Of a stretch of 64,000 nt of DNA, positions 35,144-44,863 are shown in pieces; the stretch's first letter is position 1, and every line of letters starts with the position of its first letter. The position numbers were made by a program, and so were the translations under genes. Source of the stretch: Paractinoplanes lichenicola (GTDB lineage Bacteria > Actinomycetota > Actinomycetes > Mycobacteriales > Micromonosporaceae); assembly GCF_016785085.1 (NCBI RefSeq), contig NZ_JAENHO010000002.1, positions 248,001 through 312,000 of the forward strand, given 5' to 3'. A model generated the notes under the pieces. The model worked only from the letters and a program-made list of their open reading frames with translations. It had not been told where the DNA came from and made no database searches.

Positions 35144-35273
35144 AGCCCCGCGCGGCGGTAGTACCGCAGCATGCCCACGCCTCCGGTGCTTCCCGCATCC
35201 GCGTCAGCCGTGCGCGCCTCGTCCATCACCCGCCAAAGATCGCACCGCCACGCAATCGTGTCGACGAGTTACC

Positions 35274-35960
35274 TTGGACCGCGTGTGGCGGGCGTGGCAG
35301 GCCGAGTTCGACCGGCAGGGGCTACCGTTCCGGCCGACAACTCTCGGGGATGTCGACCCGGCCCAGGCCGCGACTGTCGAGTTCGGTGAGCGGGCCGCCG
35401 ACTTGCGGACGATCTCCTACCCTTTCCGTCTTTCGCTGCGGACCGGTCGCATGAACCTGCTTCACGGCCTGCCTCCGGATCTGGCCACGGCAACCGGCGT
35501 CGCCGGCCGGTGGCTGCGCGGCGAACGCCCCGGGAGGATCGCGGCGGCGTGGCCGTTCCTGGGCTCGGTGGCCCAGGCCGAGGCCCGCGAGCGCGGCGAC
35601 CGGCGCGAGGCGAAGTGGCTGTGGATGTATGAGAACCAGTGCGACCGCCTGATCGAGAACCGGCTGGCGGCCTTCGTCGCCCTGGCCTTCCACGAGCCCC
35701 GCTTGCGGGCGCTGTTCCCGTTCACCAGCCACTTCGTCCTGCGCTTCGAAGGCGTGCCGATCGCCGTCGAGCCCGCCGCCCACCCGGGCCGCTATCTGGT
35801 GCACGTGCCGGGCCGCCGGGCTCACGACGAGACCGACGCCGCGACCGCGCTCCGGTTGGTGTTGAACGCGCTACCGGCGGCCGCGAACGAAGGCGCCGGC
35901 GACACCGAGGGTGACCCGACGGCCCGGGGCGGCGTCGGTCAGCCGCTCGGTGAAAGATAG
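35274..35960 (+). CDS. DUF6193-like hypothetical protein
   Basis: 228 residues from TTG 35274 (or GTG 35283). The central region has LIENRLAAFVALAFHEPRLRALFPFTSHFVLRFEGVP, which resembles the EPRLRALYPFTSH..L.F pattern of DUF6193, a domain annotated as a natural-product-biosynthesis-associated protein. The C-terminal 30 residues are acidic and Gly-rich. No enzyme motif. The next gene starts inside its 3' end, so both are probably co-expressed. Confidence 0.6.
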   Translation: MDRVWRAWQAEFDRQGLPFRPTTLGDVDPAQAATVEFGERAADLRTISYPFRLSLRTGRMNLLHGLPPDLATATGVAGRWLRGERPGRIAAAWPFLGSVAQAEARERGDRREAKWLWMYENQCDRLIENRLAAFVALAFHEPRLRALFPFTSHFVLRFEGVPIAVEPAAHPGRYLVHVPGRRAHDETDAATALRLVLNALPAAANEGAGDTEGDPTARGGVGQPLGER

Positions 35961-36447
35961 CGCCGTGCAACCGGGCGACAACCTGTGCCGGCGACTGCTG
36001 ATGCTGGCCGCGCGGCTGGAGGTCGAGCAGATCGACCCGTACGACGTGGTCATGCTCGCCTGTGACTTTTTGGCCGAAGGTCTGTCGGGGGAGGCTACCG
36101 TCGAACTGGCGGTGCAGTCACCGGCGTGTCTGCCCGTGCAGCATGCGGAAGTGCTGCTCCGGGGCATGCTCGACGAGTGGCGGGTCGTGGCGCCGAGCCC
36201 GCCCGAGAGCGCCGCCCTCGTGGCGGTCGACCTGAGCCGGCGGATCCTGGACGGCACGATCCCGGCCGAGACCGGCGGTCATCGGTTGCTGGGGGCGCTG
36301 GCCCGAACTGACGACGAAGCAAGCACCGACCGGCTGCTCCGGCTGCTCGACCGCCTGGAGGACGACCTCCGGGGCCGCGCGGACGACGAGTTCCGGGCCG
36401 GCCTCGAAGTGCTCGCCCACGAGATCGCCGCCTCAGCCGTCGAGTAG
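35950..36447 (+). CDS. Hypothetical protein, acidic, helical
   Basis: 165 residues from GTG 35950 (GTG 35965 also possible). Sequence is rich in Leu, Arg, Asp and Glu, with CRRLLMLAARLEVEQIDPYDVVMLACDFLAEGLSGEATVELAVQSP near the start; this looks like an all-helical fold. No domain recognised. Overlaps the end of the DUF6193-like gene by 11 bp, and its stop overlaps the convergent hydrolase by 15 bp. The DUF6193/this pair may be a functional unit. Confidence 0.6.
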   Translation: MKDSAVQPGDNLCRRLLMLAARLEVEQIDPYDVVMLACDFLAEGLSGEATVELAVQSPACLPVQHAEVLLRGMLDEWRVVAPSPPESAALVAVDLSRRILDGTIPAETGGHRLLGALARTDDEASTDRLLRLLDRLEDDLRGRADDEFRAGLEVLAHEIAASAVE

Positions 36448-38127
36448 GGCGCGCAACCGGAGGGTGTCGGCGACCGTCCAGCCCGGTGGCGGGGCCAGCG
36501 CGGCCCACCCGTCGACGGCTCCCGACTTGTAGACGTGGCCGTGCCCGATCGGGGCCTTGTTCGCGAAGAGCAAGTCGACAGTGGTCTGCCAGAACGTGAT
36601 GACCGGATACCAGTGCATGTCGGGGGTGACGTCGGGGCCGCGGGTGCCCTTGAGCCACTCCGGTTTGTGCCAGAGCAGGCTCGGGCTCCACCAGACGACC
36701 GGGTCCGACGAGTTCTGCATGTAGACGACCTTGCGCGGCGGCCCGGCCAGGTCGCGCAGCTCGTGGGATTCCGACGAGAACTCGACCGGCAGGCCGGGAT
36801 AGGACGGGTCCCACACCGGCGACCCGGGGGCGCGGCCCGCGGTCAGCTCGCGGTGCACCGGGTTGGCGAAGGTCGGGCCCTCGAGCAGGATCCCGTCGGC
36901 CCCGTCGACCATCGCGGCCGCCGTGCCGAAGGTCTTCTCGGTGCCGTACGTGCCCAGGCTCTCCCCGAAGATCAGCAGCTTGGGCCGGTCGGTCTCGGGC
37001 ATCGCGGCCCACCGGGACCGGACGGCGGTGATCAGGGCCGAGGCGGCGTCGACCACCGTGGTGCGGTCGACCGCGAACGAGATCCAGCTCGGCAGGTAGC
37101 TGTACTGCATGGACACCAGCGCGGTGTCGCCGGAATACATGTATTCGAGCGAGCTCGGCACGTCGTTGTCGACCCAGCCGGTGCCGGTGGGCGTGAACAC
37201 CGCGATCACCGAGCGGTCCCAGGCATCCGTACGGTCCATCTCGCGCACGACCAGCGCCGCGCGGTCCTGCACCGTGTCGGCCGACGAGAGCCCGGCGTAG
37301 ATGCGGATCGGGTCGAGCGCCGTACGGCCGGAGAACTCGGCGAGCGAGCCGATCGGGGGCGCCTTGGTCACGAAGTTGCGGCCCTGGCGGCCGAGCGAGT
37401 CCCAGGTCACCAGTGAGCCCCGGCTGCCCGAGCGCAGGGCGGAGGCCGGCTGCACGACGCCGTTGCCCGTCCCGCTGTCGGTGATCGCGGCGGACCGGTC
37501 GGCGCTGGTGACGAGGTTGCCGACCAGCAGGCCGTCGAACGCGGTGTAGCTGAGCACGGTCACCACGACGAAACCCGCGCAGTACGCCGCCGATTCGGGC
37601 ACCAGCCGGCCGAAGAGGCGGGCGAAGCCGTGCGCGGCCAGGCGCAGGCAGCGGGCCAGCAGCAGCAGGACGCCGAAGGCCAGGATGCTGATGCCGACCG
37701 TGCGCATCAGGTCGTACTCCTGCTGGGGCGGCATGCCCAGGCGCAGCCGCAGTTCGCGCTGCCAGCGGGTGCCGAGCCAGAGGGAGAGCAGGATCAGCGG
37801 CGGGACCAGCACCAGCAGCACGCGCCAGGCGATCTTCTCAACCCGGCGCGACGGCGACCAGCGCAGGCGCACCACCGCCCCGACGGCCGTCCCCCCGGCG
37901 TACCCGAAGGTGGCGGTCAGGCCCGCGACGACGCCTTGCAGAAACCAGGGCCTCGGCAGCAGGGACGGCGTGTAGGTGAGGCAGTAGAAGACGGCGCACA
38001 GCCCGGCCCCGGTCACGCTGAGGCCGCAGCGGACGACGCGGCGGCTGCTCACGACGGTCGGGGCGGTCACGACCTCGCGCACGCGCCGCTGGGCGGGGAT
38101 CAAAGGAGCGGCAATCAGTTTGCGCAT
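36433..38127 (-). CDS. Membrane protein with alpha/beta hydrolase domain (Rv1069c-like)
   Basis: 564 residues. The N-terminal half has four to five membrane segments (for example GAGLCAVFYCLTYTPSLLPRPWFLQG). The C-terminal half is a hydrolase: FVTKAPPIGSLAEF, the nucleophile in LLIFGESLGTYGTEKTF (G-E-S-L-G), ILLEGPTFANPVHREL, DMHWYPVITFWQTTVDLLFANKAPIGHGHVY with the likely histidine. This matches the actinobacterial family with an Abhydrolase_9 domain and its N-terminal membrane part. Substrate unknown, probably a lipid ester at the outer membrane face. The ATG at 38127 is 39 bp from the divergent amylosucrase start. Confidence 0.85.
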   Translation of the reverse strand: MRKLIAAPLIPAQRRVREVVTAPTVVSSRRVVRCGLSVTGAGLCAVFYCLTYTPSLLPRPWFLQGVVAGLTATFGYAGGTAVGAVVRLRWSPSRRVEKIAWRVLLVLVPPLILLSLWLGTRWQRELRLRLGMPPQQEYDLMRTVGISILAFGVLLLLARCLRLAAHGFARLFGRLVPESAAYCAGFVVVTVLSYTAFDGLLVGNLVTSADRSAAITDSGTGNGVVQPASALRSGSRGSLVTWDSLGRQGRNFVTKAPPIGSLAEFSGRTALDPIRIYAGLSSADTVQDRAALVVREMDRTDAWDRSVIAVFTPTGTGWVDNDVPSSLEYMYSGDTALVSMQYSYLPSWISFAVDRTTVVDAASALITAVRSRWAAMPETDRPKLLIFGESLGTYGTEKTFGTAAAMVDGADGILLEGPTFANPVHRELTAGRAPGSPVWDPSYPGLPVEFSSESHELRDLAGPPRKVVYMQNSSDPVVWWSPSLLWHKPEWLKGTRGPDVTPDMHWYPVITFWQTTVDLLFANKAPIGHGHVYKSGAVDGWAALAPPPGWTVADTLRLRALLDG

Positions 38128-38166
38128 GCGCACCCCCTGCTCGCCACCGGCGGTTACGTTGACCCG

Positions 38167-40092
38167 ATGGCAGGATCTTCCGTTCGCTCCCGGGCCGCAA
38201 CCGCGTTCGAGGCCCTGCTCCCATTTTTGACCGCCGACGCCACCGATCGGCTGGGCCGTTCGGAGGGCCTTGCCTTTCTTGCCCGATTCGAGACGTCGCT
38301 GCTCGACATCTACGAGTCGTTGGAGCTCGTCTACGGCTCGGTGCCGCTGAACGACCTGGTGAGGACGGCTCTGGACGCGGCCGCCGAGCGCCCGGCCGGG
38401 CTGCGCGAGCTCGACCGGCGGCGGGAGATCGATCCGCGCTGGTATCAGCGGGCGCGGCAGGTCGGGTACGTCTGCTACGCGGACCGGTTCGCCGGGTCCC
38501 TTCGTGCGGTAGCCGACAACTTGGACTATCTGGACGAGCTGGGAGTTACCTACCTGCACCTGATGCCGCTGCTCCGGCCGCGCGACGGGGAGAACGACGG
38601 CGGGTACGCGGTGGCCGACTACCGCGCGGTCGACCCGCGGCTGGGCACGATGGACGATCTGAGCGCGCTGGCCGACCGGCTGCACGAGCGAGACATGAGC
38701 CTCTGCGTCGACCTCGTGCTCAACCACACGGCCAAGGAGCACCCCTGGGCCGAGGCCTGGCGGGCCGGCGATCCCGCGTACGGGGATTTCTACCTGTCCT
38801 TCCCCGACCGCGAGATGCCCGACGCGTACGAGCGGACCATCGTGCCGGTCTTCCCCGACCGCGCCCCGGGCAGCTTCACGCTCTTCGACGGCGAATGGGT
38901 CTGGACCACGTTCTGGAGCTACCAGTGGGATCTCAACTGGGCCAGCCCGAACGTCTTCCGGGCCATGCTCGAGACGATCCTGTGGCTGGCCAACCGGGGT
39001 GTCGACGTCTTCCGCCTCGACGCCGTCCCGTTCCTGTGGAAGCGGCTCGGCACGACCTGCCTCAACGAGCCCGAGGTGCACCGGATCGTGCAGGCGCTGC
39101 ACGCGCTCGTCCGGATCGCCGCCCCCGGCGTGATCTTCAAGGCCGAGGCGATCGTGGCCCCGGACGACCTCGTGCCCTATCTCGGCGGGCACGACCGCTA
39201 CCGCCCCGAGTGCGAGCTGGCCTATCACAACCAGCTCATGGTCATGCTCTGGAGCAGCCTGGCGACCAAGGACGCGCGGCTCATGACGCAGTCGCTGGCC
39301 CGGATGAAGCCGATCCCGGCCGAGGCGACCTGGGTCAGCTACGTGCGCGGGCACGACGACATCGGCTGGGCGATCAGCGCCGAGGACGCGTCGGCGGTCG
39401 GCTGGGACTGGTGGAACCACCGCAATTTTCTCAACTCGTTCTTCTCCGGCAAGTTCCCTTCCTCGTACGCCCGGGGCGCGCTCTTTCAGGAGAATCCGGA
39501 CACGGGGGACGCGCGGATCTCGGGCTCGGCGGCGTCGCTGTGCGGGATCACCGAGGACCCGGCGAGCTGGCCGATGGGCGTACGGCGGCTGCTTCTGCTG
39601 CATGCCGTGGCGTTCGCGTACGGGGGCATCCCGCTGATCTACATGGGCGACGAGCTCGGCCTGCGCAACGACGACGCCTACCTTCGGGACGAGGCGCTGC
39701 GGGACGACAACCGCTGGATGCACCGCCCGCACATGGATTGGGCGGCCGCGGCCCGCCGGCACGACCCGGCGACGCTCGAGGGCCGGGTGTTCGCCGGGCT
39801 GCGCGAGCTGATCGTCGCCCGTAAGGATCTGCTGGCCCTGCGCGGCGGGGGCGAGACCGCGACGGTCGGGGTCGACAACGGCCACGTGTTCGCCTGGCGG
39901 CGCCGGCATCCGCGCAGCGGCACGTTCGTGGGGCTGGCCAACTTCAGCGAGCAGCCGCAGACCGTCGAGGCGGCGGCGATCGGGCACTACGGCTGGCTGG
40001 AGACCGCGCTGAGCAGCGACGGCCCTCTCGCCGTACGGGAAGGTCGTGCGCTTTTGCCTGGTTTGGGCTTTGTCTGGCTGATCGAACGCTGA
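38167..40092 (+). CDS. Amylosucrase (GH13 subfamily 4)
   Basis: 641 residues; makes alpha-1,4-glucan from sucrose with release of fructose, or hydrolyses sucrose. The helical N-terminal domain typical of amylosucrases precedes a (beta/alpha)8 barrel with YVCYADRFAGSLRAVADNLDYLDELGVTYLHLMPLL, CVDLVLNHTAKEH (region I), GVDVFRLDAVPFLWK (nucleophile Asp), VIFKAEAIVAPDDL (acid/base Glu) and YVRGHDDIGW (third Asp). The C-terminal part has IPLIYMGDELGLRND, as in sucrose-acting GH13_4. No signal peptide is apparent, so it acts inside the cell. It has its own short divergent promoter opposite the membrane hydrolase. Confidence 0.93.
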   Translation: MAGSSVRSRAATAFEALLPFLTADATDRLGRSEGLAFLARFETSLLDIYESLELVYGSVPLNDLVRTALDAAAERPAGLRELDRRREIDPRWYQRARQVGYVCYADRFAGSLRAVADNLDYLDELGVTYLHLMPLLRPRDGENDGGYAVADYRAVDPRLGTMDDLSALADRLHERDMSLCVDLVLNHTAKEHPWAEAWRAGDPAYGDFYLSFPDREMPDAYERTIVPVFPDRAPGSFTLFDGEWVWTTFWSYQWDLNWASPNVFRAMLETILWLANRGVDVFRLDAVPFLWKRLGTTCLNEPEVHRIVQALHALVRIAAPGVIFKAEAIVAPDDLVPYLGGHDRYRPECELAYHNQLMVMLWSSLATKDARLMTQSLARMKPIPAEATWVSYVRGHDDIGWAISAEDASAVGWDWWNHRNFLNSFFSGKFPSSYARGALFQENPDTGDARISGSAASLCGITEDPASWPMGVRRLLLLHAVAFAYGGIPLIYMGDELGLRNDDAYLRDEALRDDNRWMHRPHMDWAAAARRHDPATLEGRVFAGLRELIVARKDLLALRGGGETATVGVDNGHVFAWRRRHPRSGTFVGLANFSEQPQTVEAAAIGHYGWLETALSSDGPLAVREGRALLPGLGFVWLIER

Positions 40093-40149
40093 GTTTTCTT
40101 ACGTTCCGGCCCTTTCTGCCGATCTCAACCGGCGAGGAGGGGCGAATTC

Positions 40150-41937
40150 ATGCGGCTGCGCAACTGGATCGCCGTGGTGGTCGGCGTCGTGCTGCTGGCC
40201 GCCGCGGGCGGGATCGGTTTCTGGGTCAACCACTCGGCGCTCCAGGCCGCGGATGACGTGCACAAGGCCGACTCGCGGGCGCTCGCCGTCAACAACGCGA
40301 CGCTCGTCGGGCAGCTGCAGATGCTCTCCGCGGGCGAGCTGGGCACTTTCCTCGGTGACAACGCCCTGAACCTGAGCCCCGGCAGCACCACCGACCGGGC
40401 CGCGCTGGTCGCCTTCGCCGCCAAGAGCAGCACATTCTCGTACGGGGCCCTGCTGATGACCGCCGACGGCAAGATGCTGACCAGCTCGCGCGCCTCCGGG
40501 TTACCCGCCGCGGACAACGCCGGCTGGACACCCCTGTTCGCCATGCTCGAATCGGGTCAGCGGGCCGGCTTCTCCTCGATCATGGTGGTCGACGGCGTCT
40601 ACCTCGAGGCCGTCGGCGTGCCCGTACGGATGGCCGGCCGCCCCGCCTCGGTGCTGATCGGCCTCAACAACGTCGCCACCACCGCGCTGCAGCAGTACAC
40701 CGTGACGCTGAGCTCGGCCGTGCACCTGACCGCGGTCGCCGACAGCACCGGCACGATCGCCGCCACCAGCCAGGAGAAGCTGCTCGGAACCCAGATCGAC
40801 CCGGCCGTACGGCATGCCGTGGCCGCGGGCGACCAGGAGTTTGTCGAGTACAGCACCGTGGCCGGCACCGAGATGATCGCGATCGTCGTGCGCGGCCTGC
40901 CCGGCGGCTGGTCGTACGCGCGGATCCAGACCAAGAAGTCGTTCGACGGCGCCGTGCACACCAAGAGCCAGACGCTCAACATGACGCTGGGCGCGATGCT
41001 GCTGATCGGCGTGCTCGCGATGGGTGTGCTCGGCTACCGCACCCAGATCCAGCGCCGCCGGGCCGACGAGCGCTTCCAGGCCCTCTTCCAGCACGCCCCC
41101 GACCTGGTCTCGGTGCTCGACGCCGACGGCAAGATCGAGTATTCGAGTCCCAGCGCGGCCGCCGTGCTCGGGTTCGCGGAGGGCCAGCTGGTCGGCAGCA
41201 GCGTGTTCGACATCGTGCACTCCGACCACCGCGACTACATGCGCGAGCAGTTCGGCGTGCTGCTCTCGCGGCGCGACGCCGTGCTGCGCCTGCAGTGCCG
41301 GGTGCGCTCGGGCAACGGCGAGTACCGCTGGTTCGAGTTCACCGCGTCCAACCAGATGCACAACCCGTCGCTGCACGGCGTGGTCATCAACGCCCGGGAC
41401 ATCTCCGAGAACCGCGCGTTCCAGGAGCGCCTGGCCCACGAGGCCCAGCACGACGCGCTCACCGGGCTGCCCAACCGCCGCCGCATGCAGGACGCGCTCG
41501 GCGCCTCCCTGCGCGAGCAGCCGGTGGCCGTGCTCTTCGTCGACCTCGACGGGTTCAAGCCGGTCAACGACGCCCACGGTCACGAGGCCGGCGACGAGCT
41601 GCTGCGTCAGGTGGCCGAGCGGCTCAGCGCCTGCATCCGCGAGCGCGACGTGCTGGCCCGGGTCGGCGGCGACGAGTTCGTCATCCTGATGCCCGGGGTG
41701 ATGGCGCCGGCCGACACCGCGGCCATGAGCGAGCGCATCCGGTACGCCCTCGGCCAGCCCTTCCTCATCGGCGGCAACCAGGTGCGGATAGGGGCCAGCG
41801 TGGGGGAGCACCTCGCGGCCGGGGCGACCGATCCCGACGAGGCGCTGCGGGCGGCCGACCACGCCATGTATTCGGTCAAGAGGTCACGACAGGGTTATCC
41901 ACAGCCGCGGGCGGGGAGACACCGCGCGGCGGACTGA
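40150..41937 (+). CDS. Membrane diguanylate cyclase with Cache-like and PAS sensor domains
   Basis: 595 residues. Two membrane segments near residues 6-27 and 278-297 flank an extracellular sensor of the Cache type. A PAS domain follows (FQALFQHAPDLVSVLDADGKIEYSSPSAAAVLGF). The GGDEF domain holds HDALTGLPNRRRM and the catalytic RVGGDEFVIL, with an intact inhibitory I-site RERD five residues before GGDEF. It makes c-di-GMP from two GTP. No EAL domain. It starts 57 bp after amylosucrase in the same direction. An exact TTATCCACA word lies in its 3' end. Confidence 0.93.
   Translation: MRLRNWIAVVVGVVLLAAAGGIGFWVNHSALQAADDVHKADSRALAVNNATLVGQLQMLSAGELGTFLGDNALNLSPGSTTDRAALVAFAAKSSTFSYGALLMTADGKMLTSSRASGLPAADNAGWTPLFAMLESGQRAGFSSIMVVDGVYLEAVGVPVRMAGRPASVLIGLNNVATTALQQYTVTLSSAVHLTAVADSTGTIAATSQEKLLGTQIDPAVRHAVAAGDQEFVEYSTVAGTEMIAIVVRGLPGGWSYARIQTKKSFDGAVHTKSQTLNMTLGAMLLIGVLAMGVLGYRTQIQRRRADERFQALFQHAPDLVSVLDADGKIEYSSPSAAAVLGFAEGQLVGSSVFDIVHSDHRDYMREQFGVLLSRRDAVLRLQCRVRSGNGEYRWFEFTASNQMHNPSLHGVVINARDISENRAFQERLAHEAQHDALTGLPNRRRMQDALGASLREQPVAVLFVDLDGFKPVNDAHGHEAGDELLRQVAERLSACIRERDVLARVGGDEFVILMPGVMAPADTAAMSERIRYALGQPFLIGGNQVRIGASVGEHLAAGATDPDEALRAADHAMYSVKRSRQGYPQPRAGRHRAAD
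41895..41903 (+). other. DnaA-box 9-mer inside a coding region
   Basis: Exact TTATCCACA within the last codons of the diguanylate cyclase gene, in the context AGGGTTATCCACAGCC. Unlike the intergenic copies it is single and not preceded by a C-rich block. Confidence 0.4.
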
Positions 41938-41968
41938 ACGGGCACACTAGGGACCTGACCCCTCCTTC

Positions 41969-43714
41969 GTGAGAACGGCGGTGCCGGCTGTGTCCAAGAT
42001 CCTTTCGCGTCGCGACCTCGACTTCCTGCTCTACGAGTGGCTCGACGTCGAGGCGCTCACGGCCAACGAGAGGTTCGCCGACCACTCCCGCGACACTTTC
42101 GACGCGTTCCTCGACGTCTCGGCCCAGATCGCCGAGCGCGACTTCGCGCCGCACAACCGGCGCTCCGACCTCGAGGAGCCCACCTTCGACGGCGTCCGGG
42201 TGTCGGTCATCCCCGAGGTCGCCGCGGCGCTCAAGGTCTTCAACGAGACCGGGCTGCTCAGCGCGACGATGGACGATTCCGTCGGCGGGCTCCAGCTGCC
42301 GCACGTCGTGGCCCGGGCCTGCTTCGTCTGGTTCCAGGCGGCCAACCTCGCCACCTCGTCGTATTCGCTGCTCACGGCGGGCAACGCGAGCTTGCTGCTG
42401 CGGTACGGCTCCCCTGAGCAAATTGACCGTTTTGTCCGGCCGATGCTGGAGGGACGCTTCACCGGCACGATGTGCTTGTCGGAGCCGCAGGCCGGGTCGG
42501 CGCTGGCCGATGTGACAACTCGGGCGACTCGCGCCGCTGATGGGACATATCGGGTAAACGGGTCGAAAATGTGGATTTCGGGCGGCGATCACGAGCTGAG
42601 CGAGACGATCGTGCACCTCGTGCTGGCCCGGGCGGCCGGTGCCCCGGCCGGGGTCAAGGGGCTGTCGCTGTTCATCGTGCCCAAGCACCACATCGAGGCC
42701 GACGGCACGGTCGGCGAGCGCAACAGGGTGGCCCTGGCCGGGCTCAACCACAAGATGGGCTATCGCGGCACGACCAACGCCGTGCTCTCCTTCGAGGACG
42801 CCACCGGCTATCTGGTGGGCGAGGAGGGCAAGGGCCTGGCCTACATGTTCCACATGATGAACGAGGCCCGGATCGGCGTCGGCTCGGGCGCGGTGGCGCT
42901 GGGCTACACGGGCTACCTGCACGCCCTCGACTACGCCCGGGAACGCACGCAGGGCCGCCCGGTGGCCGACAAGGACCCGTCGGCGCCGGCCGTGCCGATC
43001 GTGCGGCACCCCGACGTGCGGCGCATGCTGCTCGCCTCGAAGGCGTACGTGGAGGGTGGCCTGGCCCTGATCCTGTTCGCCTCGAAGCTGCTCGACGAGC
43101 CCTCCGACGAGAACGACCTGCTGCTCGACGTGCTCACGCCGATCGTCAAGGCGTGGCCGTCGCAGTGGTGCCGGCTGGCCAACGACCATGCGATCCAGGT
43201 GCACGGCGGCTACGGCTACACCCGCGAATATCCGGTCGAGCAGTTCTACCGCGACAACCGGCTCAACTCGATCCACGAGGGTACCGACGGCATCCAGGGC
43301 CTCGACCTGCTCGGCCGCAAGGTGATCATGCGGGGCGGGGCGGGGTTGCAGCTGCTGATCGGGCGGATCGTCACCACCGCCGTGGCCGCCCCGGCCGAGC
43401 TGGGCCAGCCGGTGATCGCCCTGTGCGACCGCCTGGCCACGACCACCCGCAAGCTGTGGGCCGCGGGCGACCCGACCACGGCGCTGGCCAACTCGACGGC
43501 GTACCTGGAGGCCACCGGTCACCTCGTGATCGCCTGGCTGTGGCTCTCGCAGCTCAACGCGGCGGCCGGCCGGGAGGGCCCGTTCTACGACGGCAAGCGC
43601 CTGGCCGCGCGCTACTTCATCACCCACGAGCTGCCGCGCATCGGCCCCCTGCTCGACCTGCTCGACTCGGGCGACACCCTGCTGGCCGACCTCGACGACG
43701 CGGTTCTCGGTTAG
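41969..43714 (+). CDS. Acyl-CoA dehydrogenase (FadE/DmdC-like long form)
   Basis: 581 residues, longer than the 380 of classical enzymes, consistent with the FadE5/DmdC class with an extra C-terminal domain. Visible: [19 protein letters not shown] (FAD/substrate), [78 protein letters not shown], where the Glu before GTDGIQ is the catalytic base of this class. GTG 41969 is used; GTG 41981 and GTG 41990 are alternatives. The TAG stop is formed by the start of the palindromic element at 43712, so the natural end may have been altered by its insertion. Confidence 0.9.
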   Translation: MRTAVPAVSKILSRRDLDFLLYEWLDVEALTANERFADHSRDTFDAFLDVSAQIAERDFAPHNRRSDLEEPTFDGVRVSVIPEVAAALKVFNETGLLSATMDDSVGGLQLPHVVARACFVWFQAANLATSSYSLLTAGNASLLLRYGSPEQIDRFVRPMLEGRFTGTMCLSEPQAGSALADVTTRATRAADGTYRVNGSKMWISGGDHELSETIVHLVLARAAGAPAGVKGLSLFIVPKHHIEADGTVGERNRVALAGLNHKMGYRGTTNAVLSFEDATGYLVGEEGKGLAYMFHMMNEARIGVGSGAVALGYTGYLHALDYARERTQGRPVADKDPSAPAVPIVRHPDVRRMLLASKAYVEGGLALILFASKLLDEPSDENDLLLDVLTPIVKAWPSQWCRLANDHAIQVHGGYGYTREYPVEQFYRDNRLNSIHEGTDGIQGLDLLGRKVIMRGGAGLQLLIGRIVTTAVAAPAELGQPVIALCDRLATTTRKLWAAGDPTTALANSTAYLEATGHLVIAWLWLSQLNAAAGREGPFYDGKRLAARYFITHELPRIGPLLDLLDSGDTLLADLDDAVLG

Positions 43715-43878
43715 CGCCTGTTTCGCGGCTGGGGCGGGGCTGCGGCAGGGCCCAGATCCCGCCTGGCGGCGTCCCGCGAAAGCCCGGTTCCAACACCGGG
43801 AGCCGGGCTTCCACGGGCCACCACCAGACGAAATCTGGACCCGGCCTCGCTCCCACCCCAGCCGCGAAACAGGCGCTA
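43712..43878. mobile_element. 167-bp palindromic MITE-like element with 23-bp perfect terminal inverted repeats
   Basis: The first 23 bases (43712-43734, TAGCGCCTG...) are exactly repeated in reverse complement at 43856-43878. The whole element is one imperfect palindrome: two 79-80 nt arms align with about 16 mismatches around a 7-nt centre near 43792-43798. Both ends carry a TA dinucleotide that may be target duplication, a hallmark of IS630/mariner-type insertion. It has no ORF and lies between two genes of the same direction. RNA would fold into a very long hairpin. Confidence 0.75.
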
Positions 43879-43888
43879 CTTTGATCTC

Positions 43889-44863
43889 ATGGCCTCTTCG
43901 AGCAAGAGCCCGGCCACCGAGGTGGAGGTCGGCGACCTCACCGTGCGGGTGTCGAACCCGGACCGCGTCTACTTCCCCGAGCTCGGGCTGACCAAGCTCG
44001 ACCTGGTCAACTACTACCTCGCGGTCGGTGACGGCATCGTGCGGGCGCTGCGCGAGCGCCCGTGCATGCTGCACCGCTTCCCGGACGGGCTGGCCGGCGA
44101 CAAGGTGCACCAGAAGCGGGTGCCGCACGGCGCGCCGCCGTGGCTCGAGACGGTGCGGGTGAAGTTCCCGCGCTACAACCGGCACGCCGACGAGCTCTGC
44201 GTGACCAAGCCGGCCGACGTCATCTGGGCCGTGCAGATGTCGACGGTCGAGTTCCACCCCTGGAACTCGCGCCGCGCCGACACCGAGAAGCCCGACGAGT
44301 GGCGCATCGACCTCGACCCGATGCCCGACTGCCCGTACGACCGGGTCCGGCAGGTGGCCGCCGTCGCCCGTACGGTGCTCGACGACCTCGGCATCGCCGG
44401 CTACCCGAAGACGTCGGGCGGCCGTGGCCTGCACATCTATGTGCGGATCGAGCCGAACTGGGGCTTCGGCGACGTGCGGCGGGCCGCGCTCGCCTTCGCC
44501 CGCGAGGTCGAGCGCCGGGCCCCCGACGACGTGACGACCACCTGGTGGCGCAAGGATCGCGACCCGTCGAAGCTGTTCGTCGACTACAACCAGAACGCGC
44601 GCGACCACACGATCGCCAGCGCCTACTCGGTGCGCGGCGTGCCCACGGCCACGGTCTCGACCCCGGTCACGTGGGCGGAGATCCCCGACGCCGACCCGCG
44701 CGACTTCACGATCCAGACCGTCCCGGCCCGCTTCGCCGAGCTGGGCGACCTGCACGCCACGATCGACGACAAGGCCCACTCGCTCGAGCAGCTGCTCGAA
44801 TGGGCCGAGCGCGACGAGAAGGCCGGCCTCGAGGGCCCGGCGGACGCCGAGTCAGCGTCGTAG
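43889..44863 (+). CDS. LigD-type DNA polymerase/primase domain protein
   Basis: 324 residues, a stand-alone version of the archaeo-eukaryotic primase-type polymerase domain of LigD used in non-homologous end joining. Motifs: SNPDRVYFPELGLTKLDLVNYYLAV, VPHGAPPWLETV, the catalytic Asp pair in WRIDLDPMPD, and the nucleotide-binding YPKTSGGRGLHIYVRIEP, then RDPSKLFVDYNQNARDHTIASAYSVRG. It fills gaps at broken DNA ends with ribonucleotide preference. No Ku or ligase gene is next to it; they must be elsewhere. It starts 10 bp after the MITE-like element, which may change its promoter. Confidence 0.9.
   Translation: MASSSKSPATEVEVGDLTVRVSNPDRVYFPELGLTKLDLVNYYLAVGDGIVRALRERPCMLHRFPDGLAGDKVHQKRVPHGAPPWLETVRVKFPRYNRHADELCVTKPADVIWAVQMSTVEFHPWNSRRADTEKPDEWRIDLDPMPDCPYDRVRQVAAVARTVLDDLGIAGYPKTSGGRGLHIYVRIEPNWGFGDVRRAALAFAREVERRAPDDVTTTWWRKDRDPSKLFVDYNQNARDHTIASAYSVRGVPTATVSTPVTWAEIPDADPRDFTIQTVPARFAELGDLHATIDDKAHSLEQLLEWAERDEKAGLEGPADAESAS

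Noticed and set aside
43712..43878. Ordinary terminator for the acyl-CoA dehydrogenase
   Set aside because: The palindrome is 167 bp, far larger than terminators, with TA ends and no U-tract; it may still stop transcription as a side effect.
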